Positions 1 through 4,695 of a stretch of DNA of 5,618 nt are shown piece after piece (the first letter of the stretch is position 1; each line of letters opens with the position of its first letter). The stretch is from Oscillospiraceae bacterium (GTDB taxonomy: Bacteria > Bacillota > Clostridia > Oscillospirales > Ruminococcaceae). Under the pieces are notes generated by a model. The model saw nothing but the letters and a program-made list of their open reading frames with translations, made no database searches and was not told the DNA's origin. The position numbers were made by a program, and so were the translations under genes. The DNA lies in NCBI GenBank assembly GCA_031285645.1, contig JAITVU010000368.1:1-5618 (forward strand), given 5' to 3'.

Positions 1-149
1 CTGACGCTGCCAAAGCGAGCGAAAAGAAGCGTCATGCCGATAAAATACATAAAGGACATAACGAACTGGCCAACCGTCAGCAAGATTGTCGACATACGAT
101 ATTGCAGCATGGATTGGATATGGATGCGTAAATACCTAAAATAAAGCAT
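1..149 (-). CDS. ABC-2 type exporter, second permease (COG3694-like), N-terminal part
   Basis: This is the first 49 residues of an integral membrane protein cut by the left window edge. It starts MLYFRYLRIHIQSMLQYR and continues into a hydrophobic segment at about residues 21-43, ending ARFGSV. The pattern of a short basic amphipathic start, Q-Y-R, a membrane helix, then FARFG matches my memory of the COG3694 permeases, which pair with COG4587 permeases and COG4586 ATPases in uncharacterised ABC-2 exporters. Both partner types are encoded just upstream. The start at 149 has a GGAGG at 154-158 with a short 4-base spacing. A later Met (codon 14) would remove the conserved start. The gene follows the zinc-ribbon gene by 23 bases, so it is probably the last visible gene of the exporter operon. 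The substrate cannot be told. Confidence 0.8.
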   Translation of the reverse strand, partial: MLYFRYLRIHIQSMLQYRMSTILLTVGQFVMSFMYFIGMTLLFARFGSV

Positions 150-172
150 AAAGCCTCCATTACTGACAACAT

Positions 173-778
173 TTAATTTCCAAACAGCCTGAACACAAGG
201 GGCCACAACACCCCGATGACGAGCCACAGAAGGCCCGGAATCAATACGAGCAGGATAATCCAGGCGCGTATGCGCTGTCCACGCTTTCTTTTATTCCCCT
301 CCTCATCCATTACGTCGCCATTGAGCAGCGGACGCGCCTGTATTTCCTGTTCCGTTTCCTCCGCTTCGTCCATTTCATCGTCATCAAATGTCTCATCTTC
401 TGTGTCGAAAATATCGCCGATCGTCTCATCGCCGCCTGCAAGATCATCATTGTCGTCGCGCTGTAAAATCGTCAGCGCCTTCTTTACAAGAAGCTCGGGC
501 ACATAGAGCTCCACACCGAAGCTGCTGTTTCCCATAATAACATTGACAGCGCCGCCCGCCGCTTCATGCTTTTTGAGCACCGGGATATGGTACGAGGTCA
601 GCAGGGCTTCCAGCCGCATGGCTTCGCTCTCCTCCGTCACCGTTACAAGGAGGACGGGCTGGCCCGCGTCATACCGCTCGTTTTCCTGCGGGTATTCCGG
701 CACCAGTGCCACATGGCAATCGCTGCAGGTCTTAACGCCATCATTATACTCTATTTTACATTTGGGACACCACGGCAT
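173..778 (-). CDS. Zinc-ribbon, DUF2007-like, single membrane-segment protein within an ABC operon
   Basis: A 201-residue protein of unknown function. Residues 1-25 form a zinc ribbon with two CxxC pairs (Cys4, Cys7, Cys18, Cys21; MPWCPKCKIEY, TCSDCH). Residues 41-108 (PVLLVTVTEESEAMRLEALL, then GVELYVPELLVKKAL) resemble the DUF2007 'putative signal transducing' domain, a small ferredoxin-like fold. Residues 108-160 are very acidic (ETFDDDEMDEAEETEQE) and probably disordered. A basic patch (NKRKRGQRIR) precedes one membrane helix at about 172-197, near the C-terminus, so the soluble part is probably cytoplasmic by the positive-inside rule. The frame is open up to 832, but the start at 778 has GGGAGG at 786-791 and puts the zinc ribbon at the N-terminus. 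The gene lies between the two permease genes of an ABC-2 exporter, 107 bases after one and 23 before the other. That suggests an accessory or regulatory role, which is inference only. Confidence 0.88.
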   Translation of the reverse strand: MPWCPKCKIEYNDGVKTCSDCHVALVPEYPQENERYDAGQPVLLVTVTEESEAMRLEALLTSYHIPVLKKHEAAGGAVNVIMGNSSFGVELYVPELLVKKALTILQRDDNDDLAGGDETIGDIFDTEDETFDDDEMDEAEETEQEIQARPLLNGDVMDEEGNKRKRGQRIRAWIILLVLIPGLLWLVIGVLWPLVFRLFGN

Positions 779-785
779 GATATAA

Positions 786-791
786 CCTCCC
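786..791 (-). promoter_or_regulatory. Ribosome binding site fixing the zinc-ribbon protein start
   Basis: Reads GGGAGG on the minus strand, 7 bases before the ATG at 778. It supports this start over the longer open frame that begins at 832, which would place 18 unlike residues before the zinc ribbon. Confidence 0.8.
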
Positions 792-811
792 TTTAAATAT
801 AGGGGAACACT

Positions 812-835
812 GTCCTGCGTTTCTGAACGCAAGAC
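812..835 (-). other. Intergenic RNA hairpin between permease and zinc-ribbon genes
   Basis: On the minus strand GTCTTGCGTT and AACGCAGGAC form a 10-pair stem with one U-G wobble and a CAGA loop. On the plus strand the same pair would be a C-A mismatch, so the structure favours minus-strand RNA. A weaker 5-pair hairpin (ACCCA/TGGGT, 843-859) lies just before it. No T-run follows, so this is not a standard intrinsic terminator. It may affect mRNA processing or expression balance inside the operon. I see no convincing promoter in this 107-base gap. Confidence 0.5.
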
Positions 836-885
836 GCTTGATACCCAACCGCTATGGGTTTGATTTTGCTTCTTACATTTTACAT

Positions 886-1695
886 TTATCCGCCCTGAAT
901 TACAACCCTGCGCGCTATTTTATAAAAGCACCATTTACCCACGGCGAACAGGATGACAACCCATAATATCTGTACGCCAATATTCATAAACGCCTCCCGC
1001 GGCGCTATGTGGCCGGAATAAACCCTGAATGGCATATCGGCCGTATAGACGAAGGGCAGGGCGTACAACACTTTTTGCAGCATAGGGGGCATGAGCGGCG
1101 CGGGCAGGATGGAGCCGCTTAAAAATTCCGTCATCGTTACAATAACAAGGCGTACACCGGACGGCGACATCGTGAGAAATGTAAAAATATAGACAAACAT
1201 TGAAACGCCTGTGGCTATAAGCACACCAAGGCTGATAGAGATGATAAACAGAAACAGCGACAGCGCGCTGTCCGGCGGGTTCAGCCGCCAGGGCGCCGGC
1301 AACAGGGACGCAATGGCTATAATCGGCAGGCAGCGCATGAGCACCGCGGCAAGCCGTTGGGCCATCAGACGGGAATACCACAGCTCGTACAGCCGGTACG
1401 GTCGGCAAAATTCGTACGCGACATGCCCGCTCGTGATCGATTCCAGCAGCTCGTTATCCTGGCTCCACATCACAAAAGCCGCGAGGAATGCCTGCCTGAG
1501 CCAGTTGTAGGAAGCAAGCTCCGCAAATGTCATGGGCTGTGCCTCCGCAGAGCCCTGATAGAAAGCGTAGTAGATCATCAAAAACATGAAGCCGAAGAAA
1601 AACTGCGTCGCGATGCCCGCCAACGCGGCCGCCCGGTATTGGAAGCCCTCGATCAGTTTCATCTTAAACATGGCCAGGTACTCGTTATCCTTCAT
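886..1695 (-). CDS. ABC-2 type exporter, first permease (COG4587-like)
   Basis: A 269-residue integral membrane protein with about six hydrophobic segments: roughly residues 23-46, 62-78, 115-135, 144-175, 182-202 and 236-256. It starts MKDNEYLAMFKMKLIEGFQYR and carries the motifs SGHVAYEFCRPY (about 89-100) and LPFVYTADMPFRVYSG (about 213-228). These resemble the COG4587 permeases of uncharacterised ABC-2 exporters, which dimerise with a COG3694 permease and use a COG4586 ATPase. The start codon overlaps the ATPase stop (ATGA, 1692-1695), and a GAGAGG lies about 8 bases upstream inside the ATPase gene. That indicates translational coupling and a matched subunit ratio. Other members of this transporter group have been labelled viologen exporters, but nothing here shows the substrate. 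Confidence 0.88.
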   Translation of the reverse strand: MKDNEYLAMFKMKLIEGFQYRAAALAGIATQFFFGFMFLMIYYAFYQGSAEAQPMTFAELASYNWLRQAFLAAFVMWSQDNELLESITSGHVAYEFCRPYRLYELWYSRLMAQRLAAVLMRCLPIIAIASLLPAPWRLNPPDSALSLFLFIISISLGVLIATGVSMFVYIFTFLTMSPSGVRLVIVTMTEFLSGSILPAPLMPPMLQKVLYALPFVYTADMPFRVYSGHIAPREAFMNIGVQILWVVILFAVGKWCFYKIARRVVIQGG

Positions 1696-2669
1696 ACGCG
1701 ATACCTCTCATACAGGGCCGCGATAATCTCCTCCACGGGCCGCGCCGCTATTTCAATATCCCGTATGTCCATATGGTTGCTGAGGGACGCAATCACATCC
1801 GACACCCTGCAATCGGCGCTGTCCAGTTCGTACGCCGCCCGCCCGTCGGCCCACGAGAGCAGTGTTGTACCCTCCGGCGTAAAAGGCGCGGCGCCCGTTT
1901 TAAAGAGTACCGTCAGAACGCGCGCCGTGTCATAGCGGGCGCGCACATCCCGCATGGATCCGTCGTGCAGCACACGTCCTTTTCCAATGAGCACAATGCG
2001 GTCGGTGAGCGCCTCAATATCGTTCATGTCGTGCGTTGTGAGCAGGACCGTCACGCCCGTCTCAATGTTGAGCTGTTTGATAAAAGCGCGAACCCGCAGC
2101 TTGGAGACGGCGTCAAGGCCGATCGTGGGCTCGTCCAGAAAAAGGATGGACGGTGCGTGCAGCATGGACGCCGCGACTTCACAGCGCATACGCTGACCCA
2201 GTGAGAGCTGCCGGAGCGGTGTCCCAAGGAGCGGGGCGAGCTCCAGCATTTCCGTAAGTCTTTCCAGCGTCTTTTTGTACCTGTCCGGCGGTATCTTGTA
2301 AATGCTGCGCAGCAAATCATAGGAATCCATTACGGGCACATCCCACCACAGCTGTGTGCGCTGTCCAAAAACAACGCCGATGTTGGCCACATAGGCCCGC
2401 CGGTTTTTCCAGGGAGTGAATCCCATCACCTCGCATGTGCCGCTGTCTGGCGTAAGAATGCCGCTCATCACCTTGATGGTCGTGGATTTTCCCGCGCCGT
2501 TGGGCCCGATGTACCCGATGATTTCGCCTTTTCCTACGGCAAAAGACACATTGTCCAGCGCTTGCACGGTTTTATACTCCCTGTGAAAGAGGGACCCGAT
2601 TGCCGCGCCCACGCCCTTTTCGCGTGTGGCCACCTTGAACTGCTTGGAGATACCGCTCAATGTAATCAT
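1692..2669 (-). CDS. ABC-2 type exporter, ATP-binding subunit (COG4586-like)
   Basis: A 325-residue cytoplasmic ATPase that powers the adjacent permeases. All nucleotide-binding motifs are intact: Walker A GPNGAGKST (55-63), Q-loop FGQRTQLWWDVP (Gln103), signature LSLGQ (155-159), Walker B ILFLDEPT (175-182) with the catalytic Glu, D-loop GLDAVSK, and switch His213 in TTHDMND. The FGQRTQLWWD stretch and the long N-terminal insertion before the Walker A region (residues 14-36, with LFHREYKTVQAL) are typical of the COG4586 branch. The C-terminal 80 or so residues form an accessory domain ending EEIIAALYERYRV. The frame is open to 2786, but the start at 2669 has GGAGG 5 bases upstream, and the longer version would cross a strong hairpin and a promoter. 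The gene is first in the exporter operon and overlaps the first permease by 4 bases. Confidence 0.93.
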   Translation of the reverse strand: MITLSGISKQFKVATREKGVGAAIGSLFHREYKTVQALDNVSFAVGKGEIIGYIGPNGAGKSTTIKVMSGILTPDSGTCEVMGFTPWKNRRAYVANIGVVFGQRTQLWWDVPVMDSYDLLRSIYKIPPDRYKKTLERLTEMLELAPLLGTPLRQLSLGQRMRCEVAASMLHAPSILFLDEPTIGLDAVSKLRVRAFIKQLNIETGVTVLLTTHDMNDIEALTDRIVLIGKGRVLHDGSMRDVRARYDTARVLTVLFKTGAAPFTPEGTTLLSWADGRAAYELDSADCRVSDVIASLSNHMDIRDIEIAARPVEEIIAALYERYRV

Positions 2670-2674
2670 GCTTT

Positions 2675-2679
2675 CCTCC
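2675..2679 (-). promoter_or_regulatory. Ribosome binding site fixing the ATPase start
   Basis: GGAGG on the minus strand, 5 bases before the ATG at 2669. The in-frame Met codon at 2681 has no comparable site, and the one at 2786 lies upstream of the predicted transcription start. Confidence 0.82.
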
Positions 2680-2699
2680 ATTTCAGGCAAAAGGCATTT

Positions 2700-2722
2700 C
2701 CCCCGCAACGTCGTTGCGGGGG
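2700..2722 (-). other. GC-rich hairpin in the leader of the ABC exporter operon
   Basis: A perfect 10-base inverted repeat (CCCCCGCAAC / GTTGCGGGGG) with a 3-base loop. It lies 20 bases upstream of the ATPase ribosome binding site and downstream of the predicted promoter at 2758-2786, so it would be in the 5' untranslated RNA. The next bases on the minus strand are AAATGCCTTTTGCC, and on the plus strand TATGGGTG. Neither is a proper U-tract, so it is a poor intrinsic terminator in either direction. It may be an mRNA stabiliser, a protein operator, or a weak leuA transcript end. Confidence 0.7.
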
Positions 2723-2757
2723 TATGGGTGTTTACGGAATATGAAACCAGAGAAATC

Positions 2758-2786
2758 ATTTTATCATAAAGATACTTTAAAAACAA
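2758..2786 (-). promoter_or_regulatory. Predicted extended -10 promoter for the ABC exporter operon
   Basis: On the minus strand: -35 TTGTTT (2781-2786, weak), 17-base spacer, -10 TAAAAT (2758-2763, five of six consensus bases), with TGA directly upstream giving a TGn extended -10. Transcription would begin near 2751, leaving a leader of about 80 bases before the ATPase ATG. It starts only 16 bases after the leuA stop, which suggests the exporter is transcribed apart from the T-box-controlled leuA. Confidence 0.6.
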
Positions 2787-2801
2787 GCGGAATTTTCATC
2801 G

Positions 2802-4325
2802 TTATTCGGCGTCCGGCTCCTGTGCGTCATCGCGGGACAGGGCGTTGTTAATCGCGCTCACATAGGCCTTGATGCAAGCCTCGACGATGTCGGTGTCGAG
2901 GCCGCGCCCCGTCACAAGCGTGTCGTTGTTCCAGACCTGCACGATGCTCTCGCCCAGTTCCGTCCGCCCTTCCGAAATGGACTGGATGGAGAAGTGGTGT
3001 AATGGGAAAGAGTGCTTGACGATTTTATCCACGGCGTTAAAGGCCGCGATAACAGGCGTCTCTCCCCGCGCGACATGTTCATACACCTTGCCCTTGCGCG
3101 CAAGCTTCACAACAGCTGTCGCCGTGAGGTGCGTGCCCGAATTGACGACAAAACTGTCGAGCGCGTACACCTGATGCGCTTTAACCTCGCCGGCGACAAG
3201 CGCTTCGATATCCCTGTCCGTGATGATCTTTTTCTGGTCGGACAAATCCTTGAAGCGGGCAAAAACAATCTCCATTTTCTCTCTATCCACATGATAGCCA
3301 AGTTGGGCAAGGCGCTCCTTCAGCGCCGCTTTGCCGGAATGCTTGCCCATGACCATCTTTGTGACATGCACCCCCACATCCTCCGGTTTCATAATTTCAT
3401 ATGTCAGGGGATTGGCCATGATGCCGTGCTGGTGAATACCGGCTTCATGGGCAAAGGCGTTGCCCCCGACAATAGCTTTGTTGGGTTGCACAGACAAATT
3501 GATGCTGTTTGAAAGCAATTTGCTGGCCCGCAAAAATTGGGTTGTGTCAATCATCGTATGGGCGGAGTAGTATGCCTGCCTGGTGCGCAGGGCCATGGCG
3601 ACTTCCTCCATCGCGGCCATGCCCGCGCGCTCGCCGATGCCGAGAATGGTGCAGTCAAATTGATCCGCACCGGCCCGCAGCGCCGCGAGCGTATTGGCCG
3701 TGGCCATGCCGAGATCGTTGTGGCAGTGCACGCCGAGCCGTGTCTCCGGCGCGAGTCCCGCGCGAATAAAAGCCACAAGCGCGCCAAATTCGGCGGGGTC
3801 GGCGTACCCGACCGTATCGGCGAGGTCAATGACGGTGGCGCCCGCCTTTTCCACCGCCCGCGCCACATCAAGGAGAAAGCTTTTGTCGGCGCGCGTGGCG
3901 TCCTCGGCGATAAACTGCACTTTAGGGCAAAGCGCCGCGGCGTGGCGCACAGCCCGCACAGCCGCTTGCAGAAGCTCTTCCCTGCCGACATTGAATTTAT
4001 ATTTCATGTGGATATCACTGGTGGCGAGAAAGATATTGATCATGGGGTCGGCAGCCTCTTTTATCGCCTCCCAGGCGCGGTCTATATCCCCTGTTGTGGC
4101 CCGGCAGAACCCGGCCACGGTACAGTTTTGAATCAACGCCGCGATTCGCCGTACCGCTTCAAAATCGTCGTTGGAAACAACCGGGAATCCCGCCTCAATG
4201 ATATCGACATTAAGCCGTTCGAGCTGTTTCGCGATCTCGATTTTCTCATCCATGCTCATGCTGCATCCGGGCGCCTGTTCACCATCCCGCAGAGTTGTAT
4301 CAAGAACCCATATCTTCCTGTCCAT
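2802..4325 (-). CDS. leuA: 2-isopropylmalate synthase family protein (LeuA; possible citramalate synthase)
   Basis: A 507-residue enzyme. LeuA condenses acetyl-CoA with 2-ketoisovalerate in the first step of leucine synthesis; close relatives (CimA) use pyruvate for isoleucine. The catalytic barrel has DTTLRDGEQAPGCSM (9-23, metal ligand Asp14), EDATRADK (141-148), DTVGYADP (170-177), GVHCHNDLGMATAN (198-211, ligands His200 and His202) and HEAGIHQHG (293-301). The C-terminal region, about 380-495, is a LeuA-type regulatory domain ending GRGLDTDIVEACIKAY. Two family-invariant sites differ: GERAGN reads GERAGM (Met236), replacing a metal-binding Asn, and the GNGPVDA loop reads GETPVIA (421-427). 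The start at 4325 has AGGAGG 5 bases upstream; the open frame to 4448 would cross the leader terminator. A T-box leader controls it, with an apparent Ile specifier. No other leu gene is adjacent. The family is certain, but the exact substrate is less so. Confidence 0.88.
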   Translation of the reverse strand: MDRKIWVLDTTLRDGEQAPGCSMSMDEKIEIAKQLERLNVDIIEAGFPVVSNDDFEAVRRIAALIQNCTVAGFCRATTGDIDRAWEAIKEAADPMINIFLATSDIHMKYKFNVGREELLQAAVRAVRHAAALCPKVQFIAEDATRADKSFLLDVARAVEKAGATVIDLADTVGYADPAEFGALVAFIRAGLAPETRLGVHCHNDLGMATANTLAALRAGADQFDCTILGIGERAGMAAMEEVAMALRTRQAYYSAHTMIDTTQFLRASKLLSNSINLSVQPNKAIVGGNAFAHEAGIHQHGIMANPLTYEIMKPEDVGVHVTKMVMGKHSGKAALKERLAQLGYHVDREKMEIVFARFKDLSDQKKIITDRDIEALVAGEVKAHQVYALDSFVVNSGTHLTATAVVKLARKGKVYEHVARGETPVIAAFNAVDKIVKHSFPLHHFSIQSISEGRTELGESIVQVWNNDTLVTGRGLDTDIVEACIKAYVSAINNALSRDDAQEPDAE

Positions 4326-4330
4326 ATGCT

Positions 4331-4336
4331 CCTCCT
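4331..4336 (-). promoter_or_regulatory. Ribosome binding site fixing the leuA start
   Basis: AGGAGG on the minus strand, 5 bases before the ATG at 4325 and downstream of the T-box terminator. Translation therefore depends on readthrough of that terminator. Confidence 0.85.
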
Positions 4337-4389
4337 TGCCCAATTCAGGATCAGTTTCGCGGCGAATACTGTATACACCGCAAAAATGC

Positions 4390-4418
4390 AAAAACCCCGT
4401 CTCCCAAAGAGACGGGGT
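4390..4418 (-). terminator. Intrinsic terminator of the T-box leader
   Basis: On the minus strand ACCCCGTCTC (4418-4409) pairs perfectly with GAGACGGGGT (4403-4394) around a TTTGG loop. A TTTTT run (4394-4390) follows, and a second T-run lies at 4386-4382. The 5' arm is shared with the antiterminator, so the two structures exclude each other. It lies between the leader promoter and the leuA start and acts as the off state. Confidence 0.95.
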
Positions 4419-4438
4419 CAACCGCTGCACCACTCTTT
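4406..4438 (-). promoter_or_regulatory. T-box antiterminator element
   Basis: AAAGAG (4438-4433) pairs with CTCTTT (4411-4406), and GCGG (4425-4422) pairs with CCGT (4415-4412). The two helices flank the 7-base bulge TGGTGCA (4432-4426). The usual bulge is UGGNACC. The UGGN part, which binds the tRNA acceptor end, is kept, and N=U fits a tRNA with discriminator A (as in tRNA-Ile and tRNA-Leu). The last three bases depart from consensus. Confidence 0.88.
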
Positions 4439-4533
4439 TAAACGCCAAAAGGCGCGCGCCATGTCCACCAACACGCTCTCCTGTAACGGGAAGACCCCGT
4501 CCGCGCTTACTTTATTTTTCAGGCGGCTGCTCT

Positions 4534-4545
4534 GGCGCATGCGCC
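4534..4545 (-). repeat. 12-base perfect palindrome at the base of Stem I
   Basis: GGCGCATGCGCC reads the same on both strands. It lies directly after the CCC that closes the specifier region and before AGAGC. Many T-box leaders read roughly CACCCUGGAGC here, so the palindrome looks like a small extra hairpin inserted in the 3' strand of the Stem I base. Confidence 0.6.
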
Positions 4546-4638
4546 GGGTGATCATTACACACAGTCCCCGTGCCGCCTCGCACCACACGGCGGCTCTCTG
4601 TAACGGACATCCATGCTTTTCTCCCTGTCATCGCATTT

Positions 4639-4659
4639 ATATCATATTCTGATATCATA
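4639..4659 (-). repeat. Direct repeat of TATGATAT at the leuA promoter
   Basis: TATGATAT occurs twice on the minus strand (4659-4652 and 4646-4639) with a 13-base period. The upstream copy overlaps the predicted -10 and the downstream copy covers the start-site region. It could be an operator for a DNA-binding protein or chance in an AT-rich promoter. Confidence 0.35.
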
Positions 4660-4685
4660 CTATGAAAAAGCGCCCTATTTGTCAA
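4657..4685 (-). promoter_or_regulatory. Predicted promoter of the T-box-leuA unit
   Basis: On the minus strand a perfect -35 TTGACA (4680-4685), a 17-base spacer, and -10 TAGTAT (4657-4662, four of six consensus bases). An overlapping TATGAT is a better hexamer, but its 20-base spacing is too long. Transcription should begin near 4650, just before Stem I. The -35 lies 10 bases after the aroE stop, and no terminator is seen between aroE and this promoter, so aroE readthrough would also enter the T-box. Confidence 0.75.
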
Positions 4686-4695
4686 TGGTAATACT

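Larger units (their letters stand above)
4382..4634 (-). promoter_or_regulatory. T-box riboswitch leader upstream of leuA
   Basis: This 370-base gap between aroE and leuA holds a full T-box leader that senses uncharged tRNA. In order on the minus strand: Stem I begins ATGACAGGGAG (4631-4621). Next come the AG bulge AGAGAG (4599-4594) and a 6-pair distal helix GCCGCC/GGCGGC enclosing the conserved GGTGCGA loop (about 4578-4584). The specifier region AATGATCACCC spans 4556-4546, with CCC pairing GGG of the 5' side. AGTAAGC...CGG marks Stem II (about 4495-4525). The ACGGG/CCCGT pseudoknot stem with CCGTTA is at 4486-4500, and Stem III CGCC-TTTT-GGCG at 4443-4454. The antiterminator and terminator follow. 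Uncharged tRNA pairing with the specifier and with UGGU would stabilise the antiterminator and switch on leuA. The best specifier candidate is AUC (4552-4550), an isoleucine codon. Confidence 0.95.

Noticed and set aside
2700..2722. Intrinsic terminator for leuA
   Set aside because: The stem is strong, but no T-run follows on either strand, so it is listed only as a hairpin.
2670..2786. N-terminal extension of the ATPase by 39 codons
   Set aside because: The extension crosses a promoter and a strong hairpin, matches no ABC ATPase start, and the ATG at 2669 has a well-spaced GGAGG.
4326..4448. N-terminal extension of LeuA by 41 codons
   Set aside because: It would read through the T-box antiterminator and terminator. 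The family starts just before DTTLRDGEQ, and AGGAGG supports 4325.
4563..4566. CUG as a leucine specifier
   Set aside because: It lies about 10 bases upstream of the expected position and inside the helix above the specifier loop, so AUC is the better-placed triplet.
4481..4606. Repeated CTGTAACGG (4481-4489 and 4598-4606), suggesting a duplicated or tandem T-box
   Set aside because: Each copy fits its own conserved T-box element (CCGUUA pseudoknot region and the AG-bulge side of Stem I). There is only one terminator and one antiterminator, so a tandem leader is not supported.
3537..4652. 371-codon open frame on the plus strand
   Set aside because: It lies opposite leuA and the T-box leader, has no family likeness or ribosome binding site, and its length comes from the codon bias of the real gene on the other strand.
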